Shown here one piece after another: positions 32,376-42,700 of a stretch of 64,000 nt of DNA. The stretch comes from Symbiodinium natans. Lineage: Eukaryota; Sar; Dinophyceae; Suessiales; Symbiodiniaceae. The notes beneath the pieces were generated by a model. The model was given only the letters and a program-made list of their open reading frames with translations. It was not told the origin of the DNA and did not search any database. Position numbers and translations under genes: made by a program. Numbering within the stretch: position 1 is the first letter of the stretch; every line of letters starts with the position of its first letter. The DNA is taken from contig CAJNDS010000007.1 of the NCBI GenBank assembly GCA_905221605.1, positions 193,646 through 257,645 on the forward strand, read 5' to 3'.

Positions 32376-32423
32376 CTGTCATCGCGGTGCTGCGCCGCCC
32401 GTTCGCCATGCGGCAAATGCCGA
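32376..32423 (+). CDS. Short exon (AVIAVLRRPFAMRQMP)
   Basis: After ACCATCAG and directly downstream of a 120-bp ITS tract; donor CGA|GTTGTG. The frame stays open for another 25 codons if the donor is not used. Confidence 0.4.
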
Positions 32424-32625
32424 GTTGTGCTCTAGCTCCAGCAGGAGCCAAGCTTTTGTTGAAGGGGTTTCCCAAAAATCGAATATGAACCTTAAACCTA
32501 GCGTTGAGCCAAAGCCCAACCCCCGAATGTAAACCTGAAACCGCCCTAAGACCCAAACCCTAAACCCTAAACCCTAAACCCCAAGAATTGAGCCAGGGGT
32601 GTGCTCCCAGGCGTGCGGCGGCCAG

Positions 32626-32671
32626 AACCGATGCCTGGGTCGTCGTTTGGTTCACTGACATTGTGTCGTGG
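32626..32671 (+). CDS. Exon ending at a telomeric donor (TDAWVVVWFTDIVSW)
   Basis: Acceptor GGCGGCCAG; 46 nt, phase 2 to 0; ends exactly where GTTTAGGG begins. Hydrophobic segment, possibly membrane-associated. Confidence 0.45.
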
Positions 32672-32780
32672 GTTTAGGGTTTAGGGTTTAGGGTTTCGGG
32701 TTTAGGGTTTAGGGTGTTAGCGTGTAGGGTTTAGGGTTTAGGGTTTAGGGTTTAGGGTTTAGGGTTTAGGGTTTAGGGTC
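32672..32780. repeat. TTTAGGG tract beginning at an exon end
   Basis: Starts with the donor GT of exon 32626-32671. Confidence 0.85.
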
Positions 32781-32804
32781 TAGGTTTTTGGGCATTCCTA
32801 GTAG

Positions 32805-32867
32805 CGATTGGCCGCAAGAACCAGGAAAGCCGGTGTGTCTCCATGCCATACTGCACGAAATCTGCAA
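32805..32867 (+). CDS. Exon-like island (DWPQEPGKPVCLHAILHEIC)
   Basis: After CCTAGTAG; 63 nt, phase 2 to 2, with a GC donor (TGCAA|GCCAAACC). Protein-like, no family recognised. Confidence 0.4.
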
Positions 32868-33292
32868 GCCAAACCTTTCACCTCCAACGTAGAACTGCAA
32901 AGCCCTTAGCTCCAAGCCCCTAAGAGTAGGGTTTAGGGTTTAGGCTTTAGGCTTCCGGCTTCACGGTTTAGGGTGTAGGGTTTAGGGTTTATAGGCGGAC
33001 GGGTTATGGCTCAAGTTCAGGCTCACTGGGGTTTAAGCCTGGGGCGTTCGGTTTAGAGGCTGGATTGTGGGGCTTCTGGATTTGCCAAGCCAAATGATTT
33101 TCCATAGAGCCCTAAACCTTAAGTAGACCCTAAACCCTAAACCGAACTTTAAAACAAGAGCCCCCCCCCCCCCCCCTCCACCTTCTACTCTGGACCATGG
33201 ATAGCTGGCTAGCGTCTCAAACAAAGCCCTAAACCCTGAACCCTAAACCCTAAACCCCAAACCCTAAACCCTAAACCCTACTATCGAGCAAG

Positions 33293-33416
33293 AGCCTCCA
33301 TGGATAGTTGGCTGTCGCCTGCTGGAGAAGCCCAGATTTTCACCAGGGCTCTTGAAGCGTCCTCGCACAGTACAGGGCAGAATCATCTGCCACCACCAGC
33401 CTTTTGTGATGCGGAA
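33293..33416 (+). CDS. Exon with duplicated 5' edge across an ITS tract
   Basis: Acceptor GAGCAAG; 41 codons, ASMDSWLSPAGEAQIFTRAL, then EASSHSTGQNHLPPPAFCDA; donor GAA|GTGCC. The start (CATGGATAG, TGGCT) is also present upstream at 33196-33208, on the other side of a CCCTAAA tract. Confidence 0.45.
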
Positions 33417-34363
33417 GTGCCTTCCTCTAGGGTTGGGGGTTAGGGTTTGGGGTTTAGGGTTTAGGGTGTAGGGTTTAGGGCTCTTTCAAGGCCGAGATCT
33501 TGGATAGTCGGGCCAAAAACCCGTACCCTATAATCTCTAAACCAAGTCTCTCTCTGGCGCTGGGGAGTCTACCGTAAATTCCTATGTGTATGTGTCGCAC
33601 ACACCCTCCACCTAAATGTGTTGGGTTTAGGGTTTGGGCCGCGAAGCCCTAACCCGTAAACCCGTAAAACCTTTTAAGCCCTTAAACCCAAAACCCTAAA
33701 CCCCAGCCAAAGAAAGACGGTACCAGAATGCAAAAAAGCAAGTCTGTACTATGATACGTGCATATAAGATAAGACTCATGTTAGCGTTGAGGGTTTAGTG
33801 TCTAGGGTTTACGAAGAATAGTTCATAGCTTTCATCATCTAGGGACCTTGAGGAATTATCTTGACATTCATCGCTCTCATGCAGTATATGGGCCTGTTGA
33901 AGGTTTTGTTGTCAATGCATTCCAGAGGTCGTGTTTTGGTACTTATCCAGCCTCCTGGTGCACATGCTGTTCGAAACTAGGGGTCCACACCCTGCACACG
34001 GACAGGCACACACACAAACACACCCACAGACAGACAGTTCTTCCCTAATCACAATCTAAACCCTAAAGTTTCACAATTGCACTTGCATGTGGCTAAGGGA
34101 ACATGAGCACAAGAGCCCCTTCTCCTAAATCCTAAAGCCCCAAACTCTGAACCCTCAAAGCCCTAAGCCTCGAAATCCCTAAACTCTGAAACCCTTATTT
34201 GAACCCTAAACCCTTAAACCCCAAAACCCAAAACCCCAAAACCCTAAAACCCCAAACCCTAAACACCAAAACCCGAAAGCCCCAAACCCTAAACCCCTAA
34301 ACCCTAAACCCCAAACCCTAAGCCCCTAAACCCTAAACCCTTCCAAAAGCCAAAACCCGAAAG

Positions 34364-34427
34364 TTGTTCATCGCCCGCAACACGAATCCCAGCCTGCAGC
34401 AAGTTGTCGCCGGGAAGCAGCCCCAGG
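34364..34427 (+). CDS. Exon-like island (VHRPQHESQPAASCRREA)
   Basis: Acceptor CCCGAAAG, donor CCAGG|GTACAGG. Polar, basic composition. Confidence 0.35.
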
Positions 34428-34643
34428 GTACAGGGATTTCGGGTTTAGGGGTGTAGGGGTTTAAGGGTGTAGGGTTTAGGGCCGGTTTAGGGTTTAGGGT
34501 TTAGGGCCGCGTAGGGTTCAGGGTTCAGGGTTTAGGGTTCAGGGGTTCTGGATTTAGGGATTTAGGGGGGTTTAGCGGTTCAGGGCTTAGGATTTAGGAC
34601 TTGTTTCGCCGCAGGGTCTATAACGGGGTTTAAAGTTTCGAAG

Positions 34644-34750
34644 CTGAGGAAGCATGAGTTGACTCGGGTCATTCTTGCTGGCAGACCAGACTTTCAACCC
34701 GGCAGAGTTGTAAAAAGTGGAGCACCGCGGGGGCGACTTCGAGTTTGTGG
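34644..34750 (+). CDS. Exon-like island, basic peptide
   Basis: Acceptor TTTCGAAG; reads LRKHELTRVILAGRPDFQPG, then RVVKSGAPRGRLRVC; donor TGTGG|GTCAAG. An ITS tract follows. Confidence 0.45.
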
Positions 34751-34963
34751 GTCAAGCCCGAAACCCCAAACCCTAAACCCTAAACCCTAAACCCTAAACC
34801 CTAAACCCTAAACCCTAAACCCTAAACCCTAAACTCAAGGACCTAAGGATGGCTACAAGGACTAGGGGTTTAGGTTTTAGGGTTGAGGGTTTAGGGTGCC
34901 CTTATCTAAGGGAAGCTACATGGTCCCTTCACTCAGAGTAGGCCCCTATTCCTTTGTTTGAGT

Positions 34964-35158
34964 TTAGGGTTTAGGGTTTAGGGTTTAGGGTTTAGGGTTT
35001 AGGGTTTAGGGTTTAGGGTTTAGGGTTTAGGGTTTAGGGTTCAGGGTTTGGGGTTTAGGGTTTAGGTTTAGGGTTCAGGGTTTAGGGTTTAGGGTTTAGG
35101 GTTTAGGGTTTAGGGTTTAGGGTTTAGGGTTTAGGGTTTAGGGTTTAGGGTTTAGGGC
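34964..35158. repeat. Long TTTAGGG tract within a family-B context
   Basis: About 27 units; the family-B left end is found on both sides of it. Confidence 0.9.
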
Positions 35159-35160
35159 TA

Positions 35161-35271
35161 CTAGGACCCAGAGTAGGCCGTTATTCCCTTTTTACAGGGT
35201 TCAGCTTCGCCTAGAAGCCCCTTCAAACCAAAAGGGCCCCCTTGTTCTTCCTAGGTTGATCTTGGGCCTGG
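35161..35271. mobile_element. Family B element with a second left end upstream
   Basis: CTAGGACCCAGAGTAGG start. The same left end (CAGAGTAGGCCCCTATTCC) also occurs at 34934-34952, on the other side of the 34964-35158 ITS tract. Confidence 0.65.
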
Positions 35272-35329
35272 TTCACATTCTTAGGGCAGTTTCTTGGTCC
35301 CTTGCTATGGGCCCTGAAACAGGGACCCC

Positions 35330-35431
35330 CTCAGTAGCTGAGTGAGTACACTTTACTCTTTTGGGGATCATATCATCCCTTTAGAACTGAAAGTGTACAC
35401 TTCTTTGAGGCTTCTGAACTCAGCAACTAAG
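35330..35431. mobile_element. Family E element with 4-bp duplication
   Basis: CTCAGTAGCTGAGTGAG ... GAACTCAGCAACTAAG, flanked by CCCC on both sides. Confidence 0.75.
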
Positions 35432-35756
35432 CCCCTTGTATACCCTTCAACATTAAGGGCCAAGGAAGAAATGTGCCCATGTTAAGGGTTTAGGGTTGAG
35501 GGTTTAGGGTTTAGGGTTTAGGGCCCATGGAACTACCCAAGCAGTTCATTCGGTCCCTTAGGTCTGGGGCCCCCGTTGGGTTCTTTATGGTTGTTACGGG
35601 GCATATAGAAAGTTCCCCCCATTTTGGGGGCCAGAAATCGCAAGAGACCATGAACTACCCTTACCCTAAGCCCCTAACCCCTTAGACCTTATGAATTCCG
35701 GACATTCTCTTGGGGTTCCCTCATAACTCCACCCCCTGGGATCCGAAGTCATAAGT

Positions 35757-35860
35757 TGGGTCCCTTGTTAATTGGCTCCCTTGTTATACAGCCCTTGCAT
35801 ACACTATATGTTTGAAGGGCCCATACTTCGGAGCCCTATAAACAAGGGCAAGGGACCACA
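35757..35860. mobile_element. Inverted-repeat element
   Basis: TGGGTCCCTTGTTAATTGGC ... AACAAGGGCAAGGGACCACA. Confidence 0.5.
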
Positions 35861-35886
35861 CTAAGGGCCCACGGTTCGAACCTTTA

Positions 35887-36022
35887 TGGGCTCCCCTACT
35901 CTTCCCCTCTATACTATCCCCCCTAGGTTAGGTCTATTTAGGGGCAAATAAAGCCTAATTAAGGTTGTTTAAGGGGGGAACCTAGGGGGGGGTAGTAGAG
36001 AGGGGGATAGTAGGGAAACCCA
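35887..36022. mobile_element. Inverted-repeat element, about 40-bp arms
   Basis: TGGGCTCCCCTACTCTTCCC ... GGGGGATAGTAGGGAAACCCA; arms reach CCCCCCTAGG / CCTAGGGGGG. Confidence 0.7.
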
Positions 36023-36387
36023 TGGAAGACATGTTTTTTTTTTTTTTTTTATGACCTTGGTTTGTGGGGTTCGGCGAGGGAAGCATCAGCATCTGCCCCA
36101 TGGTCCTTGACTTTAGTGTTTAGGGCAAGGGTTTTAGGTTCAGGGTTCAGGGTTTGGGGTTTAGGGTGTAGGGTTCAGGGTTTAGGGTTTGGGTTTAGGG
36201 GGTTCAGCCCGCCTCCGAAAAGTGCCCAGTCCCGAAACTAAACCCAAAACACCGATGAATCATCACGCAGCATTTGTTTTTCATTCTTCTGCTACCGGCT
36301 ACCCTAAACCCAAAACCCTAAACTCTAAAACCTAAACCCTAAACCCTTTCTTCTCCTACGCCCCACAACTAAAAACGCCCTGGTTAG

Positions 36388-36664
36388 TGTGAGGACTCAT
36401 TTTGAAATGGCCAAGGATGCAGCAACGGCTTTGAGGGTATTTTTGGGATGGCCTGCAGGTACACAGTTCAGCGTCCTGAACTGCTTCCCACTCCAAGGCA
36501 TGCTTCGTTGCACTGGGTTTGCCAAGGAGTGCCCGATGCCCCTGCACCCCTGCAATGAAAAGCTGCAGAACTACAAAGCCCTTGGACACAGGGTTGGCCC
36601 CACACACACAATCCACCCAAAAGAGACTGAGAAGCTGTTCCTTCGACGGAGTGTAGACTTTTGA
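36388..36664 (+). CDS. Long exon, internal or terminal
   Basis: Open from CCTGGTTAG| to a TGA at 36662-36664: RTHFEMAKDAATALRVFLGW, PAGTQFSVLNCFPLQGML, and on to KLFLRRSVDF. A GTGTAG donor at 36652 would end it in phase 1, which matches the next exon (36774) of the membrane-protein gene, so it may be that gene's upstream exon rather than a 3' end. Confidence 0.45.
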
Positions 36665-36773
36665 GGCCAGCATCCCCTAAACCGGAACCCTAAACCCTAC
36701 ACCCTACACCCTACACCCTAAACCCTAAACCCTAAACCTTAAACCCTAAACCCTAAACCCTAAACCCTACGAG

Positions 36774-39700
36774 CGCCCCATATGAAGTCTTGCCAAGTCG
36801 ATACGGTAGGCACGTGGGCTCAAGCTCGGTCTGGGTTCGGTGCTATCCTGGAAAGTTGCTGTACGGCAGAGGGTTTAGGGTTTCAGGGTTTAGGGTTTAG
36901 TTAGGGCTTGGGGTTTATAACTTTGCAGGCTTCACCATCCAGGTTCGCTACGCCACATCTACTGCTTTAGGGTATCAGGGCGTCCTAAACCCTAAACCCT
37001 GAACCCTAAACCCTAAACCCTAAACCCGAGCATCGCAGGGTTCAAATCCCTGCGCAAGCCATGACACGCCTTCGACGGCCCGAGTCCTACGAGGAGCTGT
37101 GTGCAGAGGGCCATTTTCGCGGCGCGTCCCCGCAACAGCACCTTGGTGTAGGGTTTAGGGTTTATGGTTAGGGTTTAGGGTTTAGGTTTAGGGTGCAGGG
37201 GAATTTGCGATGGTCGTAGTATGTGGGTAGGTTCTGGTCCTTGATTTTCGGGTGCCGTACTAGAATATGTAGGACCCCAAAAGGATTTAGTTTGCAGAAC
37301 TACCCATCTGAACAATGGCTGTTTTCGAAATCTGAGCATGATGGCGGCAAAGTAGTTAATCAGCACCTTGGTTTTGATTTTCTTGCAGGCTGCACGTTAC
37401 GAAGCCTCTCACACCGCGAAGTCATGCGAAGTCCAAACGAAATCTCCCCGAAGTACCTGCAACGATCGCGAATGCATGGCCTCACACTCAACTTCATCAA
37501 GGGCAATTCTCAGGGGTTGACTTGGGCAGTTCTTAGCAAAACGACTTCGGCAGGTGTAGGAGTTTGTAACCCTAAACCCTAAACCCTAAACCCTAAACCC
37601 TAAACCCTAAACCCTAAACCCTAAACCGGTTTGCAGAAGCTCTCACAAGGATCCTTGCCAACTGCGGCGCGATTTTCGTTCAAGGCTTGCCAGGCCGGTG
37701 TGGAGACCCTAAACCCTAAACCCTAAACCCCAAACCCCAAACCCCAAACCCCAAACTTCAAACCCTAAACCCTAACCCTAAACCCGAAACCCTAAATCGT
37801 GTTCATGTGATGTGGGGGCGGGGGGGGGGGGGGGTTTGGGTTCAGGGTTTTGGACTTGAGGTTTAGGGTTTATGATTTCGGGGGGGGGGGGGTTAATTTT
37901 AGGGGCCAGCGATGTTTCCAAGCCACAAGCGCTCCTCAAGCTCAACAAATCTTGACAACCAGCGTTAAGTACGAGCATCAACTACTCAAGAGCCGAGGAC
38001 GCATGACAGGCGCGAGAAAGGAGACGAAGGTCGAAGACCTTGAAACTGTCACTCTTCCCGATCGCTTCGGAGCCAGAAATAACTAGGACCAGGAGTAGGC
38101 CCCTTTTTTCCTTCTTTTAGGGTTGGGGTTCCCTTATCATCCCCCTTAAAACCCAAAAGGGTACCCTTTTATTCCTAGGTGACTCCCGGTCCTTTTTTTA
38201 GGTGGGGTTCCCTTATAATCCCCCTTAAAACCCAAAAGGGTGCCCTTTTTCTTCCTAGGTTACTCCCGGTCTAGCTAAGGTATGTTCTTGGCTTCGGGGG
38301 TGGTACAGCACAGCGAAGCATGGGCTGTCGTTTAGGGTTTAGGGTTTAGGGTTTAGGGTTTAGGGTTTAGGGTTTAGGGTTTAGGGTTTAGGGTTTAGGG
38401 TTTAGGGTTTAGGGTTTAGGACTGAACTTGGGCAACTGTGGGTTCCGTCAGCGCCACAGGCCTTACTCGCCTCGGCTTCCAGCCGAGAGGGTCCATCCAT
38501 GACCAATGTTGTCCCCTTAGTAGCTGAGTGAGCACACTTTACACTTTTTGGGATACTAGAATCCCCTACAGAACTGAAAGTGTACACTTTTAGGGGCTTG
38601 GGAACTCAGCAACTAAGTCCCTATCAAGCTCGTCATATATACAACTCCGTATAGTACTCATACTTTCTGCCCCGCTCACCCTTAAATCTCCACTCAGAGT
38701 CAGAACCCCCTAAACCCTAAACCCTGAACCCGAAACCCCAAACCCTAGACCCTAAACCCTAAACCCTAACCCCTAACCCTAAACCCTAAACCCTAAACCC
38801 AGGACATTGCATTCCTACAATTCGTGGCTTGCAGTGGCAGGTCTCCTGGCAGCTGGGGGCTTCCGCGCCGACAAGATTCCGCTCAGGGAGGAGGCGTTTG
38901 GCTTACAGGGTCTATAGGGTTTAGGGTTTAGGGTTTAGGGTTTAGGGTTTAGGGTTTAGGGTCCAGGGCTTGCGGCTTTGAACCGTCCCGAATGCGCGCG
39001 ACAAAAAATCAAACGATCCGGTTCCGGCGCCCGCCATGCATACCACTTGCCTTGGTAGGACCTGGAAAAACTGCAGGTTGCCATTGTAGCAATGGTACAA
39101 CAACTTGTTGCATTAAAGAGGGTGTTACTCCGTGGGCGCATCCTATAAACCCTAAACCCTAAGCCCTAAACCCTAAACCCTAAAGCCCCAAAGGTTTGCG
39201 TGCCAGGGTTCCCTTGACGTTTGTTGATCCGGATGGGAGCACGCACAGGGGTAAAACCATGAGCTTCCCTCAGCCCCAAAAGCCGAAGTCTCGTTAGTGC
39301 CGAGAACCCTTTAGGGTTTAGGGTCCAGGGTTCAGGGTTTAGGGTTTAGGGTTCTAGATTGCTGTCAGGTTTGCCGAAAACCCTGAGTCAGATTAGGAAG
39401 GCAATACCCCAAATCCCTTTCCCGGGTTGGACCCTGAGCAAACGAACTTCTTCTCTCCTAGGTACTTGGTAGCCCAGTGGTACCCTTCCCCTTTTGTTGG
39501 TTGAAGGTTCCCTCATAAAGTAACTAACCCCAAAAGGGTGCCCTTTTTATAGAATGGTTGCCGAGCTACCAAAGTTACCTTAAGCCCGGAAACCGTTGCT
39601 TTGCTGCTGGGTATATTGTGACATTTCCCTAAGTATCCTACTAGACGACCTGCAGTCAGCAGAGGTGTTGCAGGAGTGCTATGTCTGCTATGTCTTTGAA

Positions 39701-42700
39701 CCCTAAACCCTAAGCCCTAAACCCTATAAACCCTATACCCTAAACTCCTTATCTGGAAGTGCCTCATGCCATGTCCTGCTGTCAGGTGCTGCAGGCAGGT
39801 GCCAACATCTTCGATGCCACCTCCTCCGTGGAATACGTGGATGCCCCACGGCAGATCGATGTCGCGTGTGGGGGCTCAGGGCTCCGGGCAGAGGAATCAC
39901 TCACTCTACTTGGAGGTTCATGGTACTTATAAACCAGTTATAACTGTACTTGCAACTGTATTTATAACCATGTTAGGACACTTTACGGGGCTTATAAGTG
40001 GGTGATAAGTACAGTTTTAATTGGTTACTAAGTGCCATGAACCGCCAAGTACTCTACATAGAATATGCCGCGTGCCCTCTTCGAACTTGTGAGCGTTGGG
40101 GGTTGAAGGCTCAAGGCTTCAGTACTTAGGATGGAAGCAGGGAACGCAGAGCGCGGACCCATACCTAGGCCTCTTTGTACGCGCGGGCAAATTCTGTTTC
40201 TCTTGGCCAGAGGGCAAGTTACAGTATAGATGATGCAGAAGAGTACCGTGCTCTCTCGAACCCCCACACCCTGTCCCACAAGACCTGATGCGGCAAGGTT
40301 TTCGTGAGTCACCGCTGTGACGCAGCGAGGTGGCCAAAATACATGGCATTGTGTCTCTACCTGAACCCCGGCTTCAAGTATTCCTCTTGTTGCTGTCGCG
40401 AAGTTATTCTGAGGGCCCGCCGCCCAACCCTGGGCCCTGAACCCTGATCAGACGCCTGACACCTTCAGGAATCACCCTAAACCCTACACCCTAAAGCCTA
40501 AAACCCTAAACCCTATAAACCCTAAACTCTCTGAACCCTAAACCTATTAAGGAATCTGCCACTGGCCGTAACGTGCTCGGTGGCAGTTTGGCTGCTAACA
40601 GCGGTGGCGCTGGCCGCGCGCGCGGGGTCTGTCTCCGGTCTTGCAGCTTTGGCCCACCCCCTGCTTCTCGATGGCGATCACGAATTGGGGGGGTTTAGTT
40701 AGGGTTCAGGGTTTAGGGTTTAGGGTTCAGGGTTCAGGGTTTCGGGTTTAGGGTTTCGGGTTTAGGGTTTAGGGTTTAGGGTGTAGGGTGTAGGGTGTAG
40801 GGTTTAGGGTTTAGGGGGCAAAGCCGCAAAGCCATGAAGGCAAGATGCGGACACCTCAGGGTCCATCCCCTTGCTGCTCGATGTTTTCCTTATAGGGTTT
40901 ACGTTTCTAGGGCGGCACCAATCGCGGCAGAACTCAATTGTCCTTAACGACCATGATCGGATAGACCACACAGGAAGGACAACTTCGCAGGCGCCTAACT
41001 TGTTCTTAAAAAGAAGAGGATGTGGCCAAACAATTGAACATCCACGTCCTCTTGGTGCACAGCTGGAAAGTTTTGACCAATCTCCCCTGTTCTAGGACAC
41101 TAGCTCTCAGGACCAGGCGACACTGTCAGCATGCTCAAGCGTGCAATGCAGCAGGGTCGCAGAATTGGGGGATCAAGTTGCGACCATTCTGTGTTTTCCT
41201 AATAGGTCACAGGCGCACAAAAAACCTGGAGACTTGAAGTGTGCGGCGGGTTTTTCGTTCGGGTTTTGGGCACGTTGTGCTCGGAACTCCATGGCTAAGC
41301 TGACAGCCAGAGAATTAGGGTTTGCATAGGGTAGTGATGGAACACCCGCTAAAGCCGATGTTTTATGCACATGCAATATATTCCGCCTAAAAGTCTGAAA
41401 ATGAGAGCACCAGGACGAATCATGAAATGTCAGCCATAGCCTACTTGCGGGCGTTCTAGTGAAAGGCCGCAATGGCAGCAAACAAGCACATAAAACCATG
41501 GTTTCTTACCATGTGTTACGACATGCACACAAGGGTCAGTTTTGTGCGTTTTTGTTTTTTGTTATTTTTGTTGCTTCTTCTGGCAGTTGTTAGGGCCGTC
41601 ATGACGACGCACCGTGGTCGCATAGGCCTTGTGACAGTGCGTCTTGTTACAAAGAAACATCAAACATCCTGGTGCAGCATGTTGTGTAGAGGAGCAAAAA
41701 CGCTGTAAATACCGGTGTTTTGGACATGGATAGAGTAACATGGGCGTAACCAACCCCCCCCCCCCCCCAAAAAAAAAAAAAAAACTCTCCAAACGTCCAC
41801 GAAACAACCAGTTTTTTTACGCGCCTGTTTCCTCCTAATAGGGTGGGTTGGGAGTGGCTTGGGGGGGAACCCGACAAGACAAAGAGTTTCCCCCCCCGAC
41901 CCCTTTGCGTGGGGGCCGGGGGGGGTGGGCCCGGCGGATACGCCCCCTAAGTCCTCGAAGTAGGTTAAACGTAGTCAAGCCAGCACCTTGCAACTGACCC
42001 CAAACCCAACACTCGCGTCCAAGCCAAAATGGTTGGAACTTGTAGGTGGGGGTTTAGGGTTTAGAGAGTTTAGGGTGCAGGGATTGGGGTTTAGGGTATG
42101 ATATGGTTTGAACCATATCTTGTTTAGGCTCACAGCATTTAGGGTGTTGGATGACCCACTTGCAAAGCTGCAGGTTACTGCCCGTTTTGGTGCTGTTCCC
42201 CATGGTCGTGTTTCTTCTCATCTTCTTCTTCGGCCACCATGCCTCAAATCTATGCCGGCCTTTGTGCTTCTGGTTGGACCGTGCCTGCATCCACCAAACC
42301 GACTTCGAGCTACAGCATCGACAGATCCAGGCGCTGCCGGTATTTGTGGCTCGGTCCTCCTCCATGCTGGTGCCGCTCGGACAGCATCCTTGCACCACCT
42401 AATCATTCTAATCCCAAACCGCCGCATGTCAGCTTCAGCAAACAGCTCACAGCTGCAGTTGCGGTTTTACGTGTCTTCGGCTGCTCGTTTTTCAGCTTTG
42501 CCATAATTATGAGGTATGAGGAGAGGTGCCCCTCCCCCCAGAGAAGGAGCAAATGTAATGCTGTTGCTCGATAGACAGGATAAGAGGAAATTAGACACAG
42601 ACCGGTCCCGACTTCGTGCACAAGAACGGCGAAATAAATAGCGTAACTGTGCGTATCTGAAGGTGTGTGCAAACAACGACTAAAGATGAAGGCAGTCAAG

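Noticed and set aside
33005-33017. Dinoflagellate spliced-leader relic (TGGCTCAAG)
   Set aside because: Only nine bases match; too short to support retroposition.
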